DNA of 64,000 nt from Geoanaerobacter pelophilus (GCF_018476885.1 NZ_JAHCVJ010000009.1:62001-126000); one strand, 5' to 3'; numbered from the stretch's first letter, positions 1-8,040 are shown. Notes: generated by a model not told the origin, from the sequence alone. Translations and numbers: made by a program.

Positions 1-336
1 GATGGTGCCGGCAAACCTTGAGGGATCATCGAAGCCAATATGCACCCGGCGAATTCCTCCAAAGAAGATTGGGCACTGTTCGTTGGCAGAATCGCATAGA
101 GTGACGACATGGTCGAATTGCTGATCTTCGAACTCGTCAAGGGACTTGGACCTGTGGCCGGTCATCACTATACCCAGTTCCGACAGGACCTGGATAGCTA
201 GTGGATTGACTCGGGTCGTTTCAGTTCCGGCGGAATAAGCCTGGAAACGGTCGCCGAGGTAGTGGTTTACGAGCGCTTCTGCCATCTGGGAACGACAAGA
301 GTTGTGGGTACAGAGAAACAGGATACGCTTTTTCAT
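1..336 (-). CDS. ArsC-like low-molecular-weight phosphatase (partial)
   Basis: N-terminal 112 codons of a low-molecular-weight protein-tyrosine-phosphatase fold protein; the gene runs off the left edge of the window. The phosphate-binding loop CX5R is visible at residues 9-15 (CTHNSCR) and is followed by SQMAEA. This is the pattern of thioredoxin-coupled arsenate reductases (ArsC of the pI258 type) and of the related tyrosine phosphatases. A DDPSRF stretch close to the edge supplies the Asp-Pro expected to hold the general acid. Family members are about 130-140 residues, so roughly 20-30 residues are missing. Arsenate reduction to arsenite in the cytoplasm is the likelier role, but ArsC and LMW-PTP cannot be separated without the C-terminal cysteine. 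The neighbours to the left are not visible. Confidence 0.85.
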   Translation of the reverse strand, partial: MKKRILFLCTHNSCRSQMAEALVNHYLGDRFQAYSAGTETTRVNPLAIQVLSELGIVMTGHRSKSLDEFEDQQFDHVVTLCDSANEQCPIFFGGIRRVHIGFDDPSRFAGTI

Positions 337-413
337 TGTGAAGGATAATATCTGCTTATAAGGATGTAAACAAGTATAAAACCATATGTTTTTCAGATCA
401 GCCTCTCATAAAT

Positions 414-445
414 AAGGCGGCCAGAGATTTGCTCTGGACCGCCTT
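414..445 (-). terminator. Intrinsic terminator hairpin
   Basis: The 13-base arms AAGGCGGCCAGAG and CTCTGG(A)CCGCCTT form a strong stem. On the minus strand it is followed by TTATTTAT, so it probably ends the transcript carrying the small ORF at 551-658. The plus side is less T-rich. Confidence 0.6.
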
Positions 446-550
446 TGATTTCCCTTTCAGTTTTGCCGAGATTCCATCCTTCATTTGAACGTAACCCGCA
501 CAAAGCAGCTACTACGGTCAATTAAGCAGGTTCTTTTTAGCTCATTGAGG

Positions 551-658
551 TTAGCCATAATATGGGATATAAGGTTGCTTTCGTTTTCGCGGCTTGATGC
601 GCCGGAGAGCTAATATTGTTGCGGCAACGGCAACTAGTGTAAAGATGGTCTTCTTCAT
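551..658 (-). CDS. Small membrane-segment protein, 35 aa
   Basis: A 35-residue reading frame starting MKKTIFTLVAVAATILALRR and ending in a basic, tyrosine-rich tail. The start codon is preceded by a good ribosome binding site (GGAAAGGAACTCCCC), and a terminator hairpin lies about 105 bases after the stop. The protein would have one hydrophobic segment (about residues 4-18) followed by a cluster of Arg and Lys, a membrane-anchored small protein or leader-type layout. I recognise no family. It lies downstream of the sortable protein at 850-1491 on the same strand. A terminator at 753-784 separates them, so it is probably transcribed on its own. It could be spurious; the RBS and flanking terminators are the only support. 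Confidence 0.4.
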   Translation of the reverse strand: MKKTIFTLVAVAATILALRRIKPRKRKQPYIPYYG

Positions 659-752
659 GGGGAGTTCCTTTCCTTCTGCAAATCAGCTGAAGACTTGTCA
701 GGATGTTGATAGATGAACTTCCTACCACGTTATCCGGGTTTGAAAGTAATAA

Positions 753-784
753 GCCTGGACCGGAGTAGAGACCCCGATCCAGAC
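753..784 (-). terminator. Intrinsic terminator of the 850-1491 gene
   Basis: On the minus strand GTCTGGATCGGGG and CTCCGGTCCAGGC pair over 13 positions (three G-U wobbles) around a six-base loop, followed by TTATTACTTT. It lies 66 bases after the stop of the 850-1491 gene. Confidence 0.7.
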
Positions 785-849
785 CTTTTTAGCTGTAGCA
801 CATGCTTTAGTGAAACGTCACCGGCATTGACTCATCGCTGAAATCCTGC

Positions 850-1491
850 CTACTTCCGGCGTCTCCTGATTCCCACCAGCCCCATGAGCCCGGAGCCGAG
901 CAGCCAGGCTGCGGTCGGGATCGGCGCCGGTGTCGGGGTGACACTAGCTTCGCTGGCAAAAATTTCGGTGCTTGTGCTGCCGTCGTTCATAAGGTTGATG
1001 TTAAAGAGGGAACCAGCCACTGAACCATTAATACCGTCGGCATTAAAAAGGGGCTGTAAACCGATTTCGTCCCGGAAAATGCATAGGGAGAAGGTACTGC
1101 TGCCGCCATCCGGAGTGCCAACAGGAGGGCCGGGGAAGGAGATATTGAATTTCAGGAGATTTTTGAACCAATAACCCTGATTATAATCATTTGTTCCGTT
1201 TGTATTATTGAAATGCACAAAGCTTGGCAGGCGTCCGATCACAGCACTGCCGTCGACAACTTGATCGGAAGGAGGACCACTGATAAAACCTGATTCTGCG
1301 AATCTGATTTCGCGAACATTGACTGATGAAGGAACCCCGTTAAGTCCACCGTACTGAAGATAGAGAAAACCTCTGGTTCGGTTAATCCTTGAGGTGTCAA
1401 TTGATACGTCGAAACTGAGGTCTGCAAACGCCGAGCTGGCGGCAAACATGATGACGCTCACAATAAACAGTTTGATTTTCAAGAAGTTCAT
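850..1491 (-). CDS. VPLPA/PEP-CTERM sorting domain protein
   Basis: Secreted protein of 213 residues with an N-terminal signal peptide (MNFLKIKLFIVSVIMF, cut near ASSAFA). Its C-terminal sorting tail is PIPTAAWLLGSGLMGLVGI followed by RRRRK. The tail has the three parts of a VPLPA-CTERM signal: a proline-containing motif, one membrane span and an arginine cluster. It should be recognised by an exosortase such as the XrtD-like enzyme at 29241-30809. The body has no family I recognise. I chose the ATG at 1491 over an upstream ATG at 1515 because AGGAG lies 7 bases before it. It is the last member of the minus-strand exported-protein set, but hairpins on both sides suggest its own transcript. 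Confidence 0.85.
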   Translation of the reverse strand: MNFLKIKLFIVSVIMFAASSAFADLSFDVSIDTSRINRTRGFLYLQYGGLNGVPSSVNVREIRFAESGFISGPPSDQVVDGSAVIGRLPSFVHFNNTNGTNDYNQGYWFKNLLKFNISFPGPPVGTPDGGSSTFSLCIFRDEIGLQPLFNADGINGSVAGSLFNINLMNDGSTSTEIFASEASVTPTPAPIPTAAWLLGSGLMGLVGIRRRRK

Positions 1492-1541
1492 TTCATTCTC
1501 CTGACAACTGATCATGTTCAGAATCTAATGTCCAAAGTAAC

Positions 1542-1573
1542 AGCACCCGGACCGGTTTGAAGGTCCGGGTGCT
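1542..1573 (-). terminator. Terminator-like perfect hairpin
   Basis: AGCACCCGGACC and GGTCCGGGTGCT form a perfect 12-base stem with an 8-base loop, 20 bases after the stop of the 1594-4386 gene. The minus-strand side continues TTACTTTGG, a weak T-run. Confidence 0.65.
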
Positions 1574-1593
1574 TCATAAGGCATAAAATGCAA

Positions 1594-4386
1594 TCAGTTG
1601 CTGCGCGGAGCCAGCGATACGGTCTTGGAAGTGCCCCAGGTCTTGGTATTCCAGAGATACTCGCGCACAGTCATTTGCGTTGCACCCGGATCGATCGAGA
1701 CCACCTGAAACGACAGTTTGCTCGGATCGCCAATGCCATTGGCGGCGTCGATCCCTGAAACCATGCCTTTCATCGGGGAATCGACGCGGAAGGTATTCAG
1801 GCTGATGTCGCTATCCGGCCCGGCATAGGTGTAGAACTCGTTGTAGTTGGTATTGCCGTGGAAGTAGGCCACCACGTTCTTGTGGTTCTTGAGCCAGGCA
1901 ACCAGCGCCCTCTGCTCGACAGTGCTGGGGTCATTGATGGTGGCAACGCTTGCATAGCCGCCGGCACCTTCGCCCAGCACCAGGTTTTCGAATTTATCGG
2001 TGGAGTTGATGGTATGGTTTCTGACTTCGTTGGGGTTGATCAGGTGCTTGGTTTCCAGGAGCGGTTCGTCGTGGGTGAAAAGGACCACCGGCGTGGTTGA
2101 GCTGACCTTGCGCAGGTCGGCATCCATCCAGGCCCGAGCGGCGCTGTCCGGCCACATGCCGATGAAGACAAAGTGGACGCCACCGATATCCTTCGAATAG
2201 TAAACCTTGTTGCCGGCGTAGCTCGCAGCGGCATCAGTGGCCGAGGTGCCGATAAAGCCGGCGTTGGTGAGCGGTGTTATCGGGTTCAGCATCAGGTTGT
2301 AGATATTCACGTACGAGGTGGCGTCAAAGGCAGGGCTCAAAGTCTTGTAGTAGCCGATGGCGTTGCTGACGTCATGGTTGCCCGGCACCAGATAGAGTGG
2401 AGCCTTGGTATTGTTACGGTCGGTTACGGTCAGCCCGTTAAGATAGTCGGCTTCAAATTGTGTCCAGGAGGCAGCGGCACTTTGGATTAGTTTGGATGCT
2501 TCCTGACGATTGGCGACATCGCCGGTTTCGGCAACGAAATCCAGTGCGCCGACAGAGCTGGCACAGGCATTTACTCCGTTGTCGCACGGGATCGCAACTG
2601 GTGCGATTGTGGATTGCAGGCTGTTGATCGAAGCAACCAGGGCCTGGTTGACGGCCTGAGCGTTTACCGTAGCCGTTGACGCAACGAGATCTTTCCGCGT
2701 GATACCGTAATGGGCGTCAGAGGTGTAAACGAACTGGATCGGGGCCGCTTCGCTCCGGACAATCCTGTTGTCGATATTGACATCAAAAGGCACTGGCAGG
2801 CTTCTGATGTAGGAGACGAGCACGTCGATATCCGCGGCATCAATAACCGGGTTGAGGCCGTTCTTGAAAACGGTAAAGCCGTCGCCGCCGCCTGAGAGGA
2901 AGTTGTTGGTGGTCACGGTATAAGTGGCAGCCGTATCGATTTCTACCCCGTTTTTGCGTACTTCGTTGATTGTACCTGCTTTGCCGGCGCCATTGTTGAT
3001 CCAGCTGTAGCTGAGGCCTGAGATCTGCAGCATCTTTGGCGACGCGGGGTTGCTCCACTGCTGGGCGAGCAGGTCATAGATCTGCTGTCCGGTCATGGAC
3101 ATCCGCACCATCTGGTTGCCGAACGGCTGGATAGTGAAGAGCTCTCCCCAGGTTACGATGCCTTTATCAAGGTCGGCACGGATCCCGCCAGGATTCATGA
3201 AGGCAAAGTCGGTCCCTTCATAGGCGCGCTGGGCATCGGCAATAAGGTTGCCGAGTGCCGATTCGCCGGCCGGGGTCTGGCTCCTGGTGATGAGATCCGA
3301 GGTCTCACCAACAGGAACAGAAACCAACGGCGCTACCACGGTATCGGCAGTGGCAACTATTCCAGCCACGGCGGTATCAGGGGTCAGGCCTGCTCCGGCA
3401 TCGCCGAAGGTGGTGACGATGTTGGCTGACTTGGCAACGATATCCTTGCTGGAGGGGCTTATTTCGATATTGATGTCGGCATAGGCAGTACCGGCGGAGT
3501 AGGCCTGGGTGACCAGCACCGGCCTGCCGGCAACGTTGTTGACCAGTTTATTGACACTACCGTGACTGTGACCGGAGATAACCAGGTCGATTTCGCCGTC
3601 GAGTTTGCCGACGATGGTATCGACGTCGGCAGCACCCTGATGGATGACCCCAACGATTGCCTTGACCCCTTTGGCCTGCAGTTCCGGGATATAGCTGTTG
3701 ATGGCGGTTGCCTCATCGATGAAGGTGAGGCCCACTACGCCGGCCGGGGCCACGATGTTCGGCGTATCCTTGAGGATGGCACCGATAAAGGCGATCGGAG
3801 TGTTTCTCACGGTTTTGATGATGTAGGGAGGCAGGAGGGGCTTACCGGTGGCAGTGTCGATCACGTTGGCGGCGATGTAGGGAAAATGCGCGCCGGAGTA
3901 AGGGTTCTCGATGAACGGACCTTTGGCATGGTTGCCGCCGTTCATCATCCGGAACAGTTCGGCTGTTCCCTCGTCGAACTCGTGGTTGCCGACGGTGGCA
4001 AGAAGGTTACAACGTGCATTCATCTTGTCGGTCAGGCAGTAAGGGTTGGCCAGGGTGTTGAGGAACTGGATCGACGGCTCGTCCTGCAACAGGGCCGAGT
4101 TGGCGGGCGAAGCGCCGACAAAGTCGCCGTCACTGACAATGATGGTGCGGTCTTCCATGCCGCTCTGGGCTTTCTTCAAGTATGAGGCGAGTACCGCTGC
4201 TCCGCCGGCCGGGCGACCGCTAACGGTCTTGGGTGACAACTGGCCGTGGAAATCATTGATTGCCAACAGCTTTACCTTGAGGTTTGCTGCCGGGACAGCC
4301 CAGGCAGCACCGGCGCCAAGAGCCACCAGTTGGGCGGACAAGGCAGCGGTTGCCAGGAATTTTTTGGTGAATTTCTTTTTTTTCAC
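1594..4386 (-). CDS. Secreted 5'-nucleotidase fused to a second metallophosphoesterase
   Basis: Exported 930-residue protein with a clear signal peptide (KKKK, then a hydrophobic stretch ending AAWA at residue 30). The first half is a UshA/5'-nucleotidase: metal ligands in LLAINDFHGQL (D45, H47), GDFVGASP, GNHEFDEG (N134, H135) and SGHSHGSVN, then the 5_nucleotid_C substrate domain (about 350-540). A second calcineurin-like phosphoesterase follows, with VYTSDAHYG (about 553), ETGDVANR, VPGNHDVSN (about 668), FTHDEPLL (about 770) and YFHGNTN (about 840). UshA-type enzymes alone are about 550 residues, so this is a two-enzyme fusion. It should release phosphate from nucleotides or other organophosphates outside the inner membrane. 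It has no sorting tail. The start is GTG with AGGGAGAG upstream. Neighbours are sortable proteins and another exported phosphoesterase. Confidence 0.9.
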   Translation of the reverse strand: MKKKKFTKKFLATAALSAQLVALGAGAAWAVPAANLKVKLLAINDFHGQLSPKTVSGRPAGGAAVLASYLKKAQSGMEDRTIIVSDGDFVGASPANSALLQDEPSIQFLNTLANPYCLTDKMNARCNLLATVGNHEFDEGTAELFRMMNGGNHAKGPFIENPYSGAHFPYIAANVIDTATGKPLLPPYIIKTVRNTPIAFIGAILKDTPNIVAPAGVVGLTFIDEATAINSYIPELQAKGVKAIVGVIHQGAADVDTIVGKLDGEIDLVISGHSHGSVNKLVNNVAGRPVLVTQAYSAGTAYADINIEISPSSKDIVAKSANIVTTFGDAGAGLTPDTAVAGIVATADTVVAPLVSVPVGETSDLITRSQTPAGESALGNLIADAQRAYEGTDFAFMNPGGIRADLDKGIVTWGELFTIQPFGNQMVRMSMTGQQIYDLLAQQWSNPASPKMLQISGLSYSWINNGAGKAGTINEVRKNGVEIDTAATYTVTTNNFLSGGGDGFTVFKNGLNPVIDAADIDVLVSYIRSLPVPFDVNIDNRIVRSEAAPIQFVYTSDAHYGITRKDLVASTATVNAQAVNQALVASINSLQSTIAPVAIPCDNGVNACASSVGALDFVAETGDVANRQEASKLIQSAAASWTQFEADYLNGLTVTDRNNTKAPLYLVPGNHDVSNAIGYYKTLSPAFDATSYVNIYNLMLNPITPLTNAGFIGTSATDAAASYAGNKVYYSKDIGGVHFVFIGMWPDSAARAWMDADLRKVSSTTPVVLFTHDEPLLETKHLINPNEVRNHTINSTDKFENLVLGEGAGGYASVATINDPSTVEQRALVAWLKNHKNVVAYFHGNTNYNEFYTYAGPDSDISLNTFRVDSPMKGMVSGIDAANGIGDPSKLSFQVVSIDPGATQMTVREYLWNTKTWGTSKTVSLAPRSN

Positions 4387-4429
4387 GGTTCTCTCCCTTA
4401 TGTATTTAAGAAATGGGCGTTTCGTTCAA

Positions 4430-5065
4430 TTAATTGTTGTTTCTGCGGCGGACTGCGCCGAGCATGCCGAGTCCTGAGCCGAGCAGCCAGAAGGCGGCCG
4501 GAATCGGGGTAGGGGTTACCTCCATGTTCGGGCCGAATGTGCCGTCCGCTACAGTGATTGTGCCGTCATTAAGTGCCGGGAAACTCAAGCTGTTGCTGGT
4601 CGTGTAATAGCTGCCGGTGTAGGTGATCAAAGGATTGACCGAAGAGCCGACGGTGCCGATTGCCATCTGGTCGGCACCCATGTATGCAGCGATGAAGTAA
4701 GTGGCATTCTTGGTCAGCGCCAACTTTGTGTCGAGGGAGTGATAACGGAACAAGCCGTTAAGAGAGTCGGCATTGCTGACTGCAGTGGAGGCAAGCAGAT
4801 TCTGGTTGGCATCGAAAATGCCCACAGCGTGAGTCTCGGTAAAGACACGGTTGCCGGTGCCGAATTCAGGAGCGGCATAGACACCGAGAGAGTTGACAAA
4901 GAGGTCCTGGTTGGCGGTGAAGCTCCAGCCGATGGTGTAGTTGTTGCCATCGTTCCAATCAACGGCGGTACCGGTAAAGTCGACAGCTACTGCAGCAAAG
5001 CTGGTGCCGGCATAGCAGACGACGCCCAGCGCTGCGATGGCAAGGGTGCGAAGTGCGGATTTCAT
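4430..5065 (-). CDS. DUF4082-like VPLPA/PEP-CTERM sorting domain protein
   Basis: Exported 211-residue protein: signal peptide (MKSALRTLAIAALGVVCYAG, cut near SFA), a beta-rich body, and the C-terminal sorting tail TPIPAAFWLLGSGLGMLGAV plus RRR. The body (GWSFTANQDLFVNSLGVY ... HAVGIFDANQNLLAS ... YFIAAYMGADQM) resembles the DUF4082 beta-sandwich and is clearly paralogous to the protein at 6977-7693, which keeps the same landmarks in the same order. A strong RBS (AAAAGGAGATGTATCC) precedes the ATG. It lies 43 bases upstream of the phosphoesterase fusion on the same strand, so the two are probably co-transcribed. A role as a surface protein processed by exosortase is inferred from the tail; the function of the body is unknown. 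Confidence 0.88.
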   Translation of the reverse strand: MKSALRTLAIAALGVVCYAGTSFAAVAVDFTGTAVDWNDGNNYTIGWSFTANQDLFVNSLGVYAAPEFGTGNRVFTETHAVGIFDANQNLLASTAVSNADSLNGLFRYHSLDTKLALTKNATYFIAAYMGADQMAIGTVGSSVNPLITYTGSYYTTSNSLSFPALNDGTITVADGTFGPNMEVTPTPIPAAFWLLGSGLGMLGAVRRRNNN

Positions 5066-5100
5066 GGATACATCTCCTTTTCACAGTGTTAGATAATGAA

Positions 5101-5130
5101 GATGGCCGGAACTGCGTGGTTCCGGCCATC
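5101..5130 (-). terminator. Perfect hairpin between cistrons
   Basis: GATGGCCGGAAC and GTTCCGGCCATC form a perfect 12-base stem with a 6-base loop, 19 bases after the stop of the PHP-type gene. The following minus-strand sequence (TTCATTATC) is only weakly T-rich. It may be a partial terminator or an mRNA-stabilising stem. Confidence 0.5.
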
Positions 5131-5149
5131 GGTGTTTAAGTACGGGCTA

Positions 5150-6931
5150 TTACAGCGCCTTCACAAAGATCGGGTTGCTGTAGAACCAGAGGTCGTCCCA
5201 GGCCATGTCGGCATTGTTGGTTCCCGGGGTGTTGATCAACGGATTGCCGGCAGCGTCGGTACCGTAGACGATCTTGGTGCCGGTGGCGTCCATCTTTTTC
5301 ACGTCATACCCGAGGTTGGAGCCGCGAATGCGGAAGAACATGTCGTTCTGCACGTTCGGCACGTCAAAGGTCATGGTGGTGTAGCCGGCGGCGTCGGTAG
5401 TCCACGAGGCGGCGTCAAAGGTCTTGACGATACTGGCCACTGTTGGGTCTATGGCTTTGTAGGCCGCGTTCGGGGTTACGCCGTCAGCCAGGAACTTGCC
5501 GGCTTTTGTGGCATTCACTTTGCCTTGGATCAGCTGTACGTGGTGCACTGAAGGAGCCTTGCAGACGTAGGTTGCCGAAGCGTTGACCCCTGCTGCGCAG
5601 TTGTTGTTGGCAGGTGATTTGAAGCGGATCTGTACGCTGACTTTGTTACCCTTTTTGATCTGAAGGGTTTCGCCCATGGTGGCGGATTTGGTGCCAAACG
5701 GGGTCTTGAAGACGACCTTGTAATCCAGGTCGTTGATCAGGTCGCCATGGACAGTGTAGGAGTTACCGGCGCGGAGGCCGTTGACCACATCTTCCTGGGT
5801 GTAGATGCCGTCGTTATTGGCGTCTTTAACCTTGGTGTAGGTCTTCAGGTACTCGCCCGGCCAGAAGTCGGCGCCGGCATCGCTGTGGAAGTCTGAGCTG
5901 GGGATGTTCCAGAACTTGCGGCCGTCGGCCAGCAGGTTGTCCCAGAGGCCGCCGACTGTGGCCACATAGGTTCCTGCGCCGCCGTAGGTGCCGCCGCCGC
6001 AGGCGCCGGTGCCGAAAGAGCCGCGGCTGGTTTCTTTCTCGTGTCCGGGGATCCCTTCAAAACTGAAGGCGACCGTCGGGCCGTTGTCGTTGATGTCACG
6101 GAAGGCAGCGATGTTCCAGGCGCCGCCGTTAAGGCCGCAGCCGGCGCGCTCGACGTGGGCCGGGATGACATAGCTGTTTGCCGGGTAGTTGGCCTGCAGC
6201 CACTTCACGGCGTCTACCGTCTTGTTGTGCAGTTTGTTCAGGCCGAGCGTTGCCGAGTAGTCAGGGGCAGAGGCATTGTAGGTGGCGTTAAGAACCTTAC
6301 CGGTCCACCCCATGGTGGTGGCGGTGTTGGCAGTCAAGGTGCCGTCGGTGTCGGAGTTATCGAAACGGTACTCAAACTCGGCGATCGGCAGGGAGTTGTT
6401 GGCAACGATGGCAGAGCTGCAGTGCTCATGCCCCGGGGGGTTCCACTCCATTCCGCTCATTGCGATTTTTCCCAAAGGTGAGTAGTTGTCACGGATGGTT
6501 TTGATCCAGTCAGCTGCGCCCATGTATGCCGGACCAGCGTAGCCGGGGATATTTGAAGGGCTGATCAGGGACTGCCAGCGCCACATCAATCCGGAATCAC
6601 CGACAGCCAGTCCCGGACCGTATGTACTCCAGGCGTTATTGAAGTTGTCCTTGCCGCTGGTCCCACCATGCTCGTTGTTGGCCTGGAAATCGACACCAAA
6701 ACGGAAGCCTTGCGGCATTACGCCTTTACGGTACAGCCCGGTGGGGTCAGCCCAGGCCGATGTGGCGATCACGCCGGCAGCGGTCAGGTCGTTCATCGGG
6801 TAGGAACCGTCGGTGTAGGTCGTATGCTGGTGAAGGTCACCGGTCATCCATTTCTCGGCGGCAAAGGCGCTGCCGGCCGAGAGCATTGCTACTGCGAGAA
6901 CTGCGGCGCATACTTTTCTATTTGCTTTCAT
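5150..6931 (-). CDS. Secreted PHP-type phosphoesterase
   Basis: Exported 593-residue protein with signal peptide (MKANRKVCAAVLAVAMLSAG, cut near AFAA). The mature N terminus begins GDLHQHTTYTDGSYP, the first metal-binding motif of PHP-domain hydrolases (H34, H36). Further candidate ligands are in MSGMEWNPPGHEH, YVIPAHVERAGC and SSDFHSDAG (about 345-352), so the metal site looks complete. An EF-hand-like loop DANNDGIYTQED suggests bound calcium. The C-terminal third looks beta-rich, and there is no sorting tail. Family knowledge predicts phosphoester hydrolysis; the substrate is unknown. It follows the sortable protein at 6977-7693 by 45 bases with no terminator between, so both should be under the riboswitch at 7937-8040. 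RBS AAGGAGCGATAG precedes the ATG. Confidence 0.82.
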   Translation of the reverse strand: MKANRKVCAAVLAVAMLSAGSAFAAEKWMTGDLHQHTTYTDGSYPMNDLTAAGVIATSAWADPTGLYRKGVMPQGFRFGVDFQANNEHGGTSGKDNFNNAWSTYGPGLAVGDSGLMWRWQSLISPSNIPGYAGPAYMGAADWIKTIRDNYSPLGKIAMSGMEWNPPGHEHCSSAIVANNSLPIAEFEYRFDNSDTDGTLTANTATTMGWTGKVLNATYNASAPDYSATLGLNKLHNKTVDAVKWLQANYPANSYVIPAHVERAGCGLNGGAWNIAAFRDINDNGPTVAFSFEGIPGHEKETSRGSFGTGACGGGTYGGAGTYVATVGGLWDNLLADGRKFWNIPSSDFHSDAGADFWPGEYLKTYTKVKDANNDGIYTQEDVVNGLRAGNSYTVHGDLINDLDYKVVFKTPFGTKSATMGETLQIKKGNKVSVQIRFKSPANNNCAAGVNASATYVCKAPSVHHVQLIQGKVNATKAGKFLADGVTPNAAYKAIDPTVASIVKTFDAASWTTDAAGYTTMTFDVPNVQNDMFFRIRGSNLGYDVKKMDATGTKIVYGTDAAGNPLINTPGTNNADMAWDDLWFYSNPIFVKAL

Positions 6932-6976
6932 CGTCTATCGCTCCTTAAGTATTTGAAATGGGAATGCAGGCAGCTG

Positions 6977-7693
6977 TTAATTCTTCTTTCTACGAATGCC
7001 GGCCAGGCCGAGAAGGCCGGAGCCGAGCAGCCAGGCAGCAGCCGGGATCGGGGTCGGAGTAAGGTCGATGTTGGCGCCCAAGCCGCCGATGATAGTGTCC
7101 GGGCCGTTGACGCCGCTGGTCAGCGAAGCGCTGCCGAAGGTGATCCCGTTGGGGTTTTCCCCGTTTGCCAGGTAGTAGAAGGCATCTGCGTTGTAGGTGA
7201 TCCCGGAATAGATTTGCAGATTGCCGAACGGCTTCGGATCGCCATAGCCGAAGATGGAATTGGGAACCTGGGCAGTGTAGTGGTCAGATCCCATGACGGC
7301 ACCGACATAGTAAGTCTGGCCGGCAGTCAGCCTGGTCTGGGTAATGTTGGCCCAGTGGTAGCCGAAGCCGTTTGGCTTTACGCCGGTTTCAGTTACCGTT
7401 GTCGAGGCCATAAGGGTGCCGGCATTGTTCCAGAGGCCGATGAAGTGTGACGGCTCCGGCGAAATATCCCGGTCGGTGTCATAGACGGCTAGCCTGGTGG
7501 CGTAGAGATCGGTGTTGGCGGTGAAGCTCCAGCCTACGATGTTGCCGGTTGCGCCAGTTTCCTGGTACTCATCCGACGGTGACGTAAAGCTGATCCCCAT
7601 TGCTGCATGGGCTTCAGCTCCAGCCAACAGCGATGTCGCCAGGAGCGCCCCGAACAGCGCAGTCTTGTAGTGATTCATTCTTCTCAACTTCAT
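6977..7693 (-). CDS. DUF4082-like VPLPA/PEP-CTERM sorting domain protein
   Basis: Exported 238-residue protein: N-terminal signal segment (LFGALLATSLLAGAEAHA), a beta-sandwich-like body, and the sorting tail TPIPAAAWLLGSGLLGLAGI with RRKK. Of those in this window the tail is closest to the VPLPA-CTERM consensus. Landmarks GWSFTANTDLYATRLAVYD, HFIGLWNNAGTLMAS and YYVGAVMGSDHY match the paralogue at 4430-5065. The RBS AAAGGAGAGAATGCC precedes the ATG at 7693; an internal ATG at residue 6 is less favoured. It is the first gene downstream of the GEMM-type riboswitch (about 240 bases of leader), so its expression probably follows cyclic dinucleotide levels. Confidence 0.88.
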   Translation of the reverse strand: MKLRRMNHYKTALFGALLATSLLAGAEAHAAMGISFTSPSDEYQETGATGNIVGWSFTANTDLYATRLAVYDTDRDISPEPSHFIGLWNNAGTLMASTTVTETGVKPNGFGYHWANITQTRLTAGQTYYVGAVMGSDHYTAQVPNSIFGYGDPKPFGNLQIYSGITYNADAFYYLANGENPNGITFGSASLTSGVNGPDTIIGGLGANIDLTPTPIPAAAWLLGSGLLGLAGIRRKKN

Positions 7694-7936
7694 GGCATTC
7701 TCTCCTTTATTCGTTTTAATTGGTGCGCAGCTGATTAACTTCAGGTCTCGCTTTATTCAATTGTGATTGCTGCCGACTTGCTGAACGTTGACAGGAAATC
7801 ATGACCGATCTGGTCTCGTCGGGCTTCATCATGGATTTATTGCCCGCTATCTTCCCGCAATCGCTCGCGCCGGTAACACATCGCTGGTGACTTGCTCAAT
7901 CCCCCTTTCCTGGTTTGGACAGTGAAAAAATGAAAA

Positions 7937-7974
7937 AGCCTGGTTGTCTTTCATCATTGAAAGGCAACCCGGCT
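7937..7974 (-). terminator. Riboswitch expression-platform terminator
   Basis: A stem pairing GGTTGCCTTTCA with TGAAAGACAACC (one mismatch), extended by AGCC/GGCT, is followed on the minus strand by TTTTTCATTTTTT. The 5' arm overlaps the P1 3' strand of the aptamer. Confidence 0.85.
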
Positions 7975-8040
7975 ATCCTCGTGGGACCCGTGGCTTTCCG
8001 TCCCCGTCTTGCAACGGGTTTGGCTTTGCAGTTGTCAGAT
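7937..8040 (-). promoter_or_regulatory. GEMM-I (c-di-GMP/cGAMP) riboswitch with terminator platform
   Basis: Read on the minus strand, this has the GEMM-I aptamer landmarks in order. A P1 5' strand (GACAAC) is followed by GCCAAACC. A GCAA tetraloop hairpin comes next (CCCGTT-GCAA-GACGGG), then GACGGAAAGCCACGGGTC, then GATAGCCGGGTTGCC with the P1 3' strand. In Vc2 numbering, position 20 reads G and positions 21 and 46 read C and G. Vc2 has G and C there, so this looks like a compensatory swap. GGTTG of P1 also forms the left arm of a terminator (7937-7974) ending in GGCTTTTTCATTTTTT. The two structures exclude each other, so ligand binding should favour read-through: an ON switch. It controls the minus-strand genes from 7693 downward. 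Whether the ligand is c-di-GMP or 3',3'-cGAMP is unsettled; the G at position 20 favours c-di-GMP. Confidence 0.85.

Noticed and set aside
3562-4185. Plus-strand frame of 207 codons opposite the 5'-nucleotidase gene
   Set aside because: It lies wholly inside the strong minus-strand gene, has low-complexity Gly/Asp/Val content from the opposite strand, and has no family match.
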